A stretch of DNA of 64,000 nt from UBA10649 sp963749905 (GTDB lineage: Bacteria; Actinomycetota; Actinomycetes; S36-B12). The notes beneath the pieces are model-generated. The model was not told the origin of the DNA. It saw nothing but the letters and a program-made list of their open reading frames with translations, and did no database searches. This document shows, piece after piece, positions 44,645 through 53,528 of this stretch; within the stretch, counting starts at the first letter, position 1, and each line of letters begins with the position of its first letter. Location of the stretch: the NCBI GenBank assembly GCA_963749905.1, contig CAVVOF010000004.1:186001-250000 (forward strand). Direction: 5' to 3'. The translations under genes were made by a program, and so were the position numbers.

Positions 44645-45568
44645 TCAGCGCTTGAGGCCCAGCGGGCGGGACCAGTCCCCCGGCAGCTCGCCTCCGTACC
44701 AGCGCTCGATCAGCCGCCGGGCGATGGAGATGTCCGGCGGCAGCCGGACGGTGCCCGCCTCGCACGCCGCCGCCAGCTCGTCACGGCTGAACCAGTGCGC
44801 CTCGGCGATCTCGAGCCGTCGACCGTGACCGTCGTGGCCGACGCCCGCGCGTGGTAGCCGAGCATCAGCGAGCCGGGAACGGCCAGGGCTGGCTGCCCGA
44901 GGTACTCGACGTCGTCGACGCCCGTCGCCGATCACCACCCCGGACTCCTCCAGCACCTCGCGCCGGACCGCGGCCTCCGCCGACTCCCCCGGCTCGACGA
45001 AGCCCGCCAGCGTGGAGAACCAGCCCTCCTGCCAGCGCCCCTGTCGCCCGAGCAGCGCCCGGTCGTCACCGTCGCGCACGAGCACGATCACCGCGGGGTC
45101 GGTGCGCGGGAAGTGCAGGCTGTCGTCATCCGGACATCGCCGTGACCAGCCGCCCTCCCGAGACACGGTCGGCACACCGCACCGAGGGCAGCGGGTGTGC
45201 GTTGCCCGCCAGTTGTCCAGGGCCACGGCCGTGACCAGCAGCCCGGCGTCGCGGTCGTCGAGCTGGCCGCCGACCGTGCGCAACTCGCCCCAGACGTCGT
45301 CCTCGCCCCGCTCGGCAGCGAAGGAGCAGAAGTAGGCGACGTCATCCGCATCGACGCCGAGGAAGGCCGCTTCGCCATCGCCCACCGGCCCGAGCGCGAG
45401 CCGCACGCGGTCACCTTCGACGAGGACCGGAGCCCCGCCGCCGTTCACCCGGAACTGGCGCGACGCCGGGTCCGCCCGTCGCGCCGCCAGCCACCCTTCG
45501 TCGGATCGACGCTCGGCGCAGCGGTCCACCCCCTCGCGCGCGAGCATCAATGTGTCGAGAAGGGCCAT
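44645..45568 (-). CDS. nudC: NADH pyrophosphatase NudC-like, two compensating frameshifts
   Basis: A ~308-residue Nudix hydrolase of the NudC layout: N-terminal domain, zinc-ribbon THTRCPRCGVPT...RRCPDDD, FPRTDPAVIVLV and the Nudix box GFVEPGESAEAAVRREVLEESGV. A one-base insertion near 44932 and a one-base loss near 44827 put ~34 codons out of frame; corrected they read VDDVEYLGQPALAVPGSLMLGYHARASATTVTVDG. Two odd points: the fourth zinc cysteine is replaced by Asp, and the NudC signature SQPWPFPxS is GQPALAVPGS. Deadenylation of RNA/NAD is expected from the family, with reserve. Confidence 0.8.
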   Translation of the reverse strand: MALLDTLMLAREGVDRCAERRSDEGWLAARRADPASRQFRVNGGGAPVLVEGDRVRLALGPVGDGEAAFLGVDADDVAYFCSFAAERGEDDVWGELRTVGGQLDDRDAGLLVTAVALDNWRATHTRCPRCGVPTVSREGGWSRRCPDDDSLHFPRTDPAVIVLVRDGDDRALLGRQGRWQEGWFSTLAGFVEPGESAEAAVRREVLEESGVVIGDGRRRRRVPRAASPGRSRLADARLPRAGVGHDGHGRRLEIAEAHWFSRDELAAACEAGTVRLPPDISIARRLIERWYGGELPGDWSRPLGLKR

Positions 45569-45646
45569 GGTCCGCGAGCCTAACCGGGCCGGGCACCCCC
45601 CGCGTGCCACGATGACGTGACCTGCTTCCTCGCCCCGGGATCACAC

Positions 45647-46978
45647 GTGAACGTCTTCATCCGCCAGCTGACCGGCATCCGGTTCATCGCCGCTGCGTGG
45701 GTGCTGCTCTACCACCTGCAGGGGCCGCTGAACCAGCTCGGCCTGCTCGTCCCGGTGTTCTCGGACGTGCTGCGAGTCGGACGACTCGGCGTCGACCTGT
45801 TCTTCGCGCTGTCCGGCTTCATCCTCACGCACACCTACCTGCGCCGACTCGGACCGTCCCTCAGGGTGAGCGGCACGATCGACTTCTGGTGGCTGCGACT
45901 GGCCCGCATCTACCCCGTCCACCTGGTGATGATCCTGATCGCGGGGGCCGCCGTGGTCGCCCAGGCGAGGGTCACCGGCGAGGAGCTCGACCGGGTCTGG
46001 CTGACCCCCGTCGACTTCCTCAAGAACCTGCTGCTCATCCAGGAGTGGGGCTCGGACCCCCAGCGCGGCTGGAACTTCGTGGCGTGGTCGCTGTCGATGG
46101 AGTGGCTGGCGTATCTGCTGTTCCCGCTGCTGGTGCTGCTGCTGTGGTTCCTGCATCGACGGGTGCCCACCTTCGTCCTCATCCTGGCGTGGTTCGCGAC
46201 GATGGCCCCGCTGATGGTCTACGGCCTGTCGACGTCCGACCCGTACTACACCGACGCGTGGGGCTCGACGTACCGGATCCTGACGGAGTTCACCGCCGGC
46301 GCCATCACCTACCTGATCATCGTCCGGTTCCTGCCCGGCGACTCGATGAACGAGCCCGCGTCGCCGCGGATCGAGCGCACCGCGTCCGTCATGGCCGTCG
46401 TGCTGCCGCTCCTGGTGGTCGCCGGCGCGGTGTTCCTGGGCACGTGGAGCCAGGCACAGCCCCCGCTGCCGGCCGGACTCGAGGGCGACGTTGAACCACT
46501 GCCGCCGTACTACCACCTCGAGCTGGTGCCGCTGCTGATCCTGTGGATCGGAGCGCTCGCACTGTCCCGCCGTGGGCTCGCGCGCTTCCTCTCCACCCGC
46601 ACGCTCGTCCTCGGCGGCTTCATCTCGTACTCGCTCTATATGACGCACCTGGTCTGGTTCGGCCTGTGGCGCGCGGGCATGCGGGCCATCGGCGTCGAGG
46701 GCGGCGCCCTCTACGCGCTGGGGGTGATCGCGCTCGTGGCGGGGGCGCTGGTCATCGCATGGCTGATGTGGCGGTTCGTCGAGGAGCCGGCCCGCGAGTG
46801 GATGCGGGGACGCGTCGGCGTGCGCAAGCGGCCGACGGAGGAGGCCGGCGAGGCGATCGCCGAGGAACGCGCCGAGGAGCACGTGGCGGACCCGGACTCC
46901 GCGGACCCCGTCGACGTCGCGACGTCGCCCACCGACCCGTTCGACGCCCAGGAACGGGACCCGGACGGCACGAAGTAG
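45647..46978 (+). CDS. Acyltransferase 3 family membrane protein (OafA/YrhL-like)
   Basis: A 443-residue integral membrane acyltransferase with about ten helices. It opens with FIRQLTGIRFIAAAWVLLYHLQG, where the His is the family's catalytic residue, followed by RLGVDLFFALSGFILTHTY and WWLRLARIYPVHL. The last ~70 residues are cytosolic, acidic and disordered. Acylates sugars or lipids of the envelope. GTG 45647 gives the family start; GTG 45617 would add ten residues. Divergent from nudC by 78 bp. Confidence 0.87.
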   Translation: MNVFIRQLTGIRFIAAAWVLLYHLQGPLNQLGLLVPVFSDVLRVGRLGVDLFFALSGFILTHTYLRRLGPSLRVSGTIDFWWLRLARIYPVHLVMILIAGAAVVAQARVTGEELDRVWLTPVDFLKNLLLIQEWGSDPQRGWNFVAWSLSMEWLAYLLFPLLVLLLWFLHRRVPTFVLILAWFATMAPLMVYGLSTSDPYYTDAWGSTYRILTEFTAGAITYLIIVRFLPGDSMNEPASPRIERTASVMAVVLPLLVVAGAVFLGTWSQAQPPLPAGLEGDVEPLPPYYHLELVPLLILWIGALALSRRGLARFLSTRTLVLGGFISYSLYMTHLVWFGLWRAGMRAIGVEGGALYALGVIALVAGALVIAWLMWRFVEEPAREWMRGRVGVRKRPTEEAGEAIAEERAEEHVADPDSADPVDVATSPTDPFDAQERDPDGTK

Positions 46979-47006
46979 ACCGACGCCCGACGTCCGGCGA
47001 CCGACG

Positions 47007-50000
47007 TCAGGTGGCCAGCGCCAGCAGCCCGTCCAGCGCGATCCCGGTGTCCGGTCGCTGCAGTTCGCCGGCGCCCACGACGTAGAAGCCGGCGTCGATC
47101 CGGTCGAGGGGGATGCCCGTGCGCTGGGACCACGCCAGTCGATAGATGGCCAGCTGCATCGGATCCAGGTGCGCGCCGCTGCCGGTCTTCCAGTCCACGA
47201 TCAGGTAGTCGAAACCCGGCTCGGTGCCCGCGAAGACCGCGTCGATGCGGCCGTTGACGACCCGGCCACCCAGCACGAGCGCGAACGGGACCTCCACGCC
47301 AACCGGGGTGCGGCCGGCGAACTCGCTGCCCTCGAACGCCGCCTTCAGCCGCTCGAGCGCGGCATCGCTGGTGATGTCCTCGTCCGCCGCTCCCGGCAGG
47401 TCCTCGGGCTCCAGCAGCGACTGCTGACCGTACCGAGTCTCGACCCAGGCATGGAACTGCGTGCCGCGCCGCGCAGCGGGGGCGGGCGGGCGCGGCATCG
47501 GACGCGCCAGCTCGCGCGCGACCTCGGCGGCCGAATCCTCGCTCTCGAGCGCTCGCATGAGCACGCTCGCCGACACCGAGTCCGGCAGCCGCACCACGCG
47601 ATGCGTGATGCTCCGGGCCCGTGCCTCCTCGAGCAAAGCCGCCGACAGCAGGTCCCACTCCTCGATGAGGACCCGCTCGGCTGGCGTCACGCCGGCCGCC
47701 GAGACTCCCGGCAGCGCGGACTGGACAGCGTTCACCGCGTGCACGTCGTCGGCCACCGCAAGCAGCCGAGCCCGGTGCTGGGGGTCGGGCGCTGCGGGCC
47801 ACGGCACGGCCTCCGCGGCGGCCGACGCCTGCGGGTTCTCAGCCGTGTCGTCGGGCTCCGGAACCCAGTGCACGATGGTGCCCGCGCCGTCGGCGCAGGC
47901 AGAACGGACTGCCTCGAGGAAGTCCGACGGGCCCCTCTTCGTCGCCTGGCGCGGGCCCCACCAGTGACCCGAGACGACGAGGCCCCGCTCAGCGCGAGTG
48001 AAGGCGACGTACGCGAGCCGCTGGTCGTCGAGATCGGTCAGCGACTTCAGCGTCTTCTTGTAGTCCTTCAGGTGCTTGTCGCGCGGTGTCTCGCCGTCGA
48101 CCGGGAAGGCGGCCAGCTCGTCCGTGCAGTCGTCGCGCAGCGGCCACGGCACGGTGCTGAGGCTGACCGGCCAGTGCGACCGGCCCTTCCCACTCGGGAA
48201 CGAGCTCTTCGACACGAACGGTACGAAGACGTACGGGAACTCGAGCCCCTTCGCCTTGTGCACGGTCAGCAGCTGCACCGCGTCCGCGGGGCTGGCCACG
48301 TCGAAGTCGAGATCGGCGTCGAAGCGCTCCGCGTCGCCCAGGTAGGACAGGAAGGCGCCGAGGGTCTGCCGTCCATCGAGCTCGACGAACTCCGCGGCCA
48401 CGTCGATGAGCGCGTGCACGGCCTGCCGCTGGAGGTCGGCGACCTCGGGCCGGCCGAGGCCGGCCTCGATCTCCAGCCCGGTCGTGCGCAGCACCCGCAG
48501 CAGCAGATCCGTCAACGGCTCCCCCACGTGCGCGCGCAGGTAGCGCAGCTCGGCCGCGAAGGACGTGAACCGCTCCAGGGCGGCCGGCGAGTACGCGGCG
48601 AGGTCGCCGAGGTCCTCGAGCGCCTCGGTCAGGGACACGAGCTCGACGGCATCGGTGCCGGCGACGGCGTCGTCGAGCGCCTGCCCCACGTCGTCCTGCC
48701 CGGAGCGGCGCCGGCTGCCGGCCAGTTCGGCGGCCCGATCGCCGAGCGCGGCAAGGTCGCGCGGGCCGATCCGCCAGCGCGGACCGGCGGCCAGCCGCAC
48801 GAATGCGGGATTGGCCGACGGGTCGTGCAGCACCTCCAGGATGCTGCGGAGGTCGACGACTGCGGGCTGCGACAGCAAGGCGGCCGCCCCGATGAGCTGG
48901 GTCGGCACGCCCCGGCGCCGCAGCGCGGACTCCACCTCGACCAGATCGGCCCGGGTGGCCGCCAGCACGGCGATATCGCGCCAGGGCACCTCGACGCCGT
49001 CATGACGCCCGTGCGTCGCGACCACCTGCTCGACCAGCCAGGCCACCTCATCGGCGTACGTCTCCCACAGTGCGCAGGCCACCGATCCGGGGCCCTTGCC
49101 GTTGTCGCCGGCGGTCAGTGGCCGAACACCCTCGTGCACATCGCGCAGGGCGGCGGACGCATGGTTCGCCACCTCGAGGATGGCCGGACCGGATCGTCGG
49201 TTCTGCGACAGCGGGTACCGCGAGGTCTGCCCGCTGGCTGCGGGGAAGTGCTCGGGGAACCGCTCGATGTTGTCGACGCTGGCGCCCCGCCAGCCGTAGA
49301 TGGCCTGGCACGGGTCACCGACCGCCGTGACCGGGTGCCCGTCGCCGAAGAGCCGCTGCAACAGGACTCGCTGCGCGATCGACGTGTCCTGGTACTCGTC
49401 GAGCAACACCACGCTGAAGCGTTGTCGCAGATCGGCCGCCGCGTCCGGGAACCTGGCGACGACGTCACCGGCCAACCGGATCTGATCGGCAAAGTCGACG
49501 ACGTCGCGCACCGCCTTCTCGGCCCGCCACTCCGCGACCAGATCGGCCAGGACGGCCCGGCCACGCGAGGTCGCCATCATCGACTCGCCCGTCTTCTGCG
49601 GCTTCCCGTACGACAGCAACCTTCGGTGCAGGTCGTCGTCGAACTCGCGCAGGCTGTCCGGGGTGATGCCCAGCTCGGTCAGCTCGTCGTCGAGCCGCAA
49701 CAGGGCCGAGGTGAGGTCCTCGGGCCGCTTGCCCAGCTCGGACAGCGGCAGAGCGGAGCGGCAGACGACGCGGTAGGCCAACTGCTGGCGCGAGGCATCG
49801 CTGAGCACGCGGGCGTCCGGTTCGCGGCCCAGTCGGATGCCGTGCTCGGAGAGGATTCGCGCGGCGAACGCGTGGTAGGTCTGCACCTGCGGGTCGCCGA
49901 GCGGGGACCCGTCGTCGTCGGCCTCCGGCACGATGCCGACGGACCCGAGGGCGGCCAGCGATCGGCGCATGGACGCAAGCAACTGGGCGGCCGCCTTCGT

Positions 50001-50213
50001 GGTGAAGGTCAGCCCGAGGACGGCATCGGGGCGGACGAACCCGCTGCCCACCAGCCAGGCGACCCGCGCCGCCATCGACGTCGTCTTGCCCGATCCGGCG
50101 CCGGCGACGATCACCGCCGGGGCGAGCTCGCTGGACACCGCGTCCCACTGCTCGTCGGTCAGGGTCAGCGCGAGGGCGTCGTCGAGCTGGGCTCGGGTCA
50201 GCGCAGCGGTCAT
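47007..50213 (-). CDS. adnB: AdnB-like helicase-nuclease subunit
   Basis: A 1068-residue fusion of a UvrD/Rep helicase and a RecB-type nuclease. Motif I VIVAGAGSGKTTSMAARVAW, II VVLLDEYQDTS, III AVGDPCQAIYGWRGAS, V LTVHKAKGLEFPYVFV, VI QRLAYVAFTRAERGL. The PD-(D/E)xK nuclease is C-terminal: YLIVDWKTGSGAHLDPMQLAIY. With the upstream subunit it forms the heterodimer that resects double-strand ends in actinobacteria in place of RecBCD. ATG 50213 overlaps the stop of the upstream gene (ATGA). Confidence 0.88.
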   Translation of the reverse strand: MTAALTRAQLDDALALTLTDEQWDAVSSELAPAVIVAGAGSGKTTSMAARVAWLVGSGFVRPDAVLGLTFTTKAAAQLLASMRRSLAALGSVGIVPEADDDGSPLGDPQVQTYHAFAARILSEHGIRLGREPDARVLSDASRQQLAYRVVCRSALPLSELGKRPEDLTSALLRLDDELTELGITPDSLREFDDDLHRRLLSYGKPQKTGESMMATSRGRAVLADLVAEWRAEKAVRDVVDFADQIRLAGDVVARFPDAAADLRQRFSVVLLDEYQDTSIAQRVLLQRLFGDGHPVTAVGDPCQAIYGWRGASVDNIERFPEHFPAASGQTSRYPLSQNRRSGPAILEVANHASAALRDVHEGVRPLTAGDNGKGPGSVACALWETYADEVAWLVEQVVATHGRHDGVEVPWRDIAVLAATRADLVEVESALRRRGVPTQLIGAAALLSQPAVVDLRSILEVLHDPSANPAFVRLAAGPRWRIGPRDLAALGDRAAELAGSRRRSGQDDVGQALDDAVAGTDAVELVSLTEALEDLGDLAAYSPAALERFTSFAAELRYLRAHVGEPLTDLLLRVLRTTGLEIEAGLGRPEVADLQRQAVHALIDVAAEFVELDGRQTLGAFLSYLGDAERFDADLDFDVASPADAVQLLTVHKAKGLEFPYVFVPFVSKSSFPSGKGRSHWPVSLSTVPWPLRDDCTDELAAFPVDGETPRDKHLKDYKKTLKSLTDLDDQRLAYVAFTRAERGLVVSGHWWGPRQATKRGPSDFLEAVRSACADGAGTIVHWVPEPDDTAENPQASAAAEAVPWPAAPDPQHRARLLAVADDVHAVNAVQSALPGVSAAGVTPAERVLIEEWDLLSAALLEEARARSITHRVVRLPDSVSASVLMRALESEDSAAEVARELARPMPRPPAPAARRGTQFHAWVETRYGQQSLLEPEDLPGAADEDITSDAALERLKAAFEGSEFAGRTPVGVEVPFALVLGGRVVNGRIDAVFAGTEPGFDYLIVDWKTGSGAHLDPMQLAIYRLAWSQRTGIPLDRIDAGFYVVGAGELQRPDTGIALDGLLALAT

Positions 50214-53200
50214 GGCAGCACCTGCTCGCCGCGCGCCGGACAGGTGTCCGCGTAGGCGCAGTATCGGCACTGGCCGCCGACCCGGGCGGAGAACTCCTCT
50301 GCACGCACGATCGCGGCCGCCTCCCCCAGCTTGATCTCGACCCACGTGGGCTCGGCATCGCCGATGGGGTCCTGGAACTGGGTGAGCGGATCGTCCGACG
50401 CGGACCCGGCTGGAACCCGCAGTTGGACGAGCGCCGCCCCGCCGACGGGCACCGGGGTGTCGATCGGCCCATCGGGTGTCAGGCCGCCCGCTCGGACGAT
50501 GAGCTGGTAGACCCCCAACTGGCCGTGCTCGGGCACATCGGACGTCGGCACCTTGGACTTCATGTTCTTGAGGTCGATAGGCACCAGGCGCCCCGCCGCG
50601 TCGGCCTCGACGCGATCGATGTACCCGGACAGCCGAACCTCCTCAATGCCGCCGTCGGGCGTGGGGACGGTGACCAGGGCGCCGACCCGCGCCTCCGTGG
50701 ACACCAGTTCCCGGTCGGCACGGAGGTGGTAGCCGAGGAAGCGGCCGAGCGCCTCGTGGGCAGCCGCGCGCTCCGTCTGCGACTGCCACCGGGCCTCGAA
50801 GCGCAGCGCGGACCAGACGCGGTCGACCTCGGCATCCATGGCCTCGAGCTCCGCAGGAACCTCGCCCTTGGCGACGAAATCCGCCACGGCGTGCACGACG
50901 CTGCCGAAGCTGGTGGCCGGGCCGCGCGGCGTCTCGGCCCTGGCCTCGTGCTCGAGGAACCACTTCAGCGGGCAGGCGAGCAGGCCGTCGAGCGAGCTGC
51001 CGGACAACGCGATAGGGCGCTCGGGGTCACGTACCGGCCGATCGCCCTCGGTGGTCTCCCGAACCCCCCACCACCGGTCCGGATCGGCAAGCGGCACCAG
51101 CGGCCGACCACCCTCGCCGCGCTCGTCGGCGAGCAGGGCGAGCCGGGTGATCGCTGCCTCACGCAGCGCGGGGCTGGTGCGCGGGTCCTGCGCGGTGCCT
51201 CGCAGCTCGGCGACCAGCCCGTCGAGCGAGATGGTGCGACGCGGCCGACCCGACCGCGGCGGCGACTCGTCGAGCTCCAGGGCGTCGCGCACGTCATCGA
51301 GGAACCGGCTGGGCCGTTCACCGCCGTCGCCGCGCTCGTCGATCGCGGACAGGTGCAGCCGCCGCCGGGCGCGGGTGCAGGCGACATAGAACAGCCGCCG
51401 CTCCTCCTCGAGCAGGTCGGCGGGCCGCGGGCCACTGCCCACTCCGTCGCGGGTGAGCTCCTCCGCGCGCAGGGTCGATCCGCGCGCCCGCAGGTCCGGC
51501 CAGACCCCCTCTTCGGCCCCCACGACCCACACCTCGTCCCACTCCAGGCCCTTGGCGCGGTGGGCGGTGAGAATCCGGACGGCGTCCGCCCGGGTGCCGC
51601 GCTCGGCGACGGTCTCGGCCGGCAGCTGCTGGTCGGTCAACGAATCGAGGAACATGCGCACCCCGAGGAAGCCGGGGTAGCGGCCGGCCAGCCGCTCGGC
51701 CGTGTCGAAGAGCGCCATGACCGCGTCGAGGTCGTGGTCAGCCGTGCGCGACCCTCGAAGAGCCGCGGCCCGCAGGCGCTCCGGCCAGCCGTGCGGGGTG
51801 CGTCCCCCGCTCCACAGCGTCCACAGGACCTGCTCGGGCGCGGCCCCCGCTTCGATCTGGCGCTGGACCTCGCGCAGCAGCTCGGTGAGCCTGGCGGCCG
51901 CCTCCACCACCGGTAGCAGCGGGTCTTCGGGGCCGACCGCCGGCAGCGTCAGCGGCTCACCCACCAGCGGCGCGAGGACGAAGTCGCGGATCAGCTCATC
52001 GGACGGCGCCGACGCGAACCCCTCGACATGGGCGGCGGCCCGCAACGCACGGCCGAGCCGTCGCACCTCCATCGACGTCAGCCCCACGAGCGGACCGGTC
52101 AGCACATCGAGAACCTCCACCGGCGTCGCGCCGCCGGGTCGGGTGGCCAGCGTGAGGCAGGTGAGCAGCGCGGCGACCGCTGGCTCGGAGCGCAGCGGGA
52201 CCTCGTCGGCCGCCACCACGACCGGAACTTCGGCGGCCTGCAGGGCGCGCTGCAGGGCCGGGATCTGCGTGCCCCCGCGAACGAGGACCGCGAGCTCGTG
52301 CCACGGCACGTGCCGCTCGACATGGGCGCGCCGCAGGTCGCGAGCCAGGTGGGCGGCCTGGCTGCCGCGGTCCGTGTAGAGCCGGATCTCGACCCGGTCG
52401 TCCTGCTCCGGGTCGGCGGGCGGCACGCAGGACGGGTCGCGGTGCTCGGCGACGACGTCGACGGGCAGGCCGACGGGCAGCCGGGACCCGAGGGCAGCAG
52501 TGGCGGCGGTGCGGATCCGCGGGCCGAAGCGGCGGGTGCGATTGAGCACGATGACCGGCGCCGGTTCGCCGCTCGCCGTCGTGAACGTGGTCGGGAAGCG
52601 AAGCAGCCCGCCCACGTCGGCACCCCGGAAGCCGTAGATCGACTGGTCGGGGTCGCCGACGGCGATGATCGAGGACTGCGGGCCCACCACCGCGCGCAGC
52701 AGCGCCACCTGGAGCGGATCGGTGTCCTGGAATTCGTCGACGTACACGGCGCGGTACTGGGCGCGGAGCATGGTCGAGACCTCCGGCTCGTGCGCCCGGA
52801 TCACGGCCCGGAGCATGAGCTCGCCGTAGTCGATGACGTTCTCGAGCATCATCACGTCCTGCTCCTGCTGGGCGAGACGGCCGACCGCGACCCAGGCCGG
52901 GCGTCCGGACCGGCGGCCGATCCGGGCCAGGTCATCCCCCTCGAGGCCGAGCTCACGGGCCCGCGCCAGCACGGCGCGGACCTCGTTGGCCAGGCCCAGG
53001 GTCGGCAGCGCCCCGACCAGGTCGTCCGGCCAGTCCACGGACCCGTCCGCGACCGCACCACGGAGCAGTTCGCGGATCCGGACGTCCTCCTCGGCGCCCG
53101 ACATCAGCCGCGGCGGATTGACGTACTCCTCCGGCGTCGACGTGCGCCGCAGCAGGGCGTACGCGAACGAGTGGAAGGTGGACACGAGGGGCAGCAGCCC

Positions 53201-53469
53201 ACCCCCAGCCGGGCCGTGACCCGATCCCGAAGCTCGAGCGCCGCCTTGCGTCCGAACGTGAGCGCGAGCACGGCGTCAGCGGGCAGCGGCTCCTCGCGAT
53301 CGCCCAGCCGTGCCGCGATGGCCTCGACGAGGGTCGTTGTCTTGCCGGTGCCCGGACCGGCGAGCACCAGCAGCGGACCGCCTCGATGCTCGACGACACG
53401 CCGCTGGCGCTCATCGAGGTCCGCCGCGGCAGCCGCGGGCGCGCCCGAGAGGTCCAGGTGCCACGCCAT
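50210..53469 (-). CDS. adnA: AdnA-like helicase-nuclease subunit, one frameshift
   Basis: A ~1086-residue UvrD-like subunit. Motif I LLVLAGPGTGKTTTLVEAIA, II AVYVDEFQDTDPLQ, III AVGDPDQSIYGFRGADV, V ILTAHRAKGLEWDEVWVVG, VI RRLFYVACTRARRRL. The nuclease part has LVPIDLKNMKSKVPTSDVPEHGQLGVYQL. Cysteines LACPLKWFLE and CRYCAYADTCP (C-x2-C-x5-C) form an AddB-type iron-sulfur staple. One G is missing from a G-run near 53200; corrected, RLGGGLLPLVSTFHSFAYALL continues. ATG 53469 is the start. Overlaps adnB by four bases. Confidence 0.85.
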
Positions 53470-53528
53470 GGGCTATGACTACCACCCGGGTACGACACGG
53501 TGGGGTCGAAGTCTGCGACGATGCCCCC

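Noticed and set aside
47169..50255. 1028-codon open frame on the plus strand opposite adnB
   Set aside because: Antisense shadow of the helicase motifs; no independent evidence.
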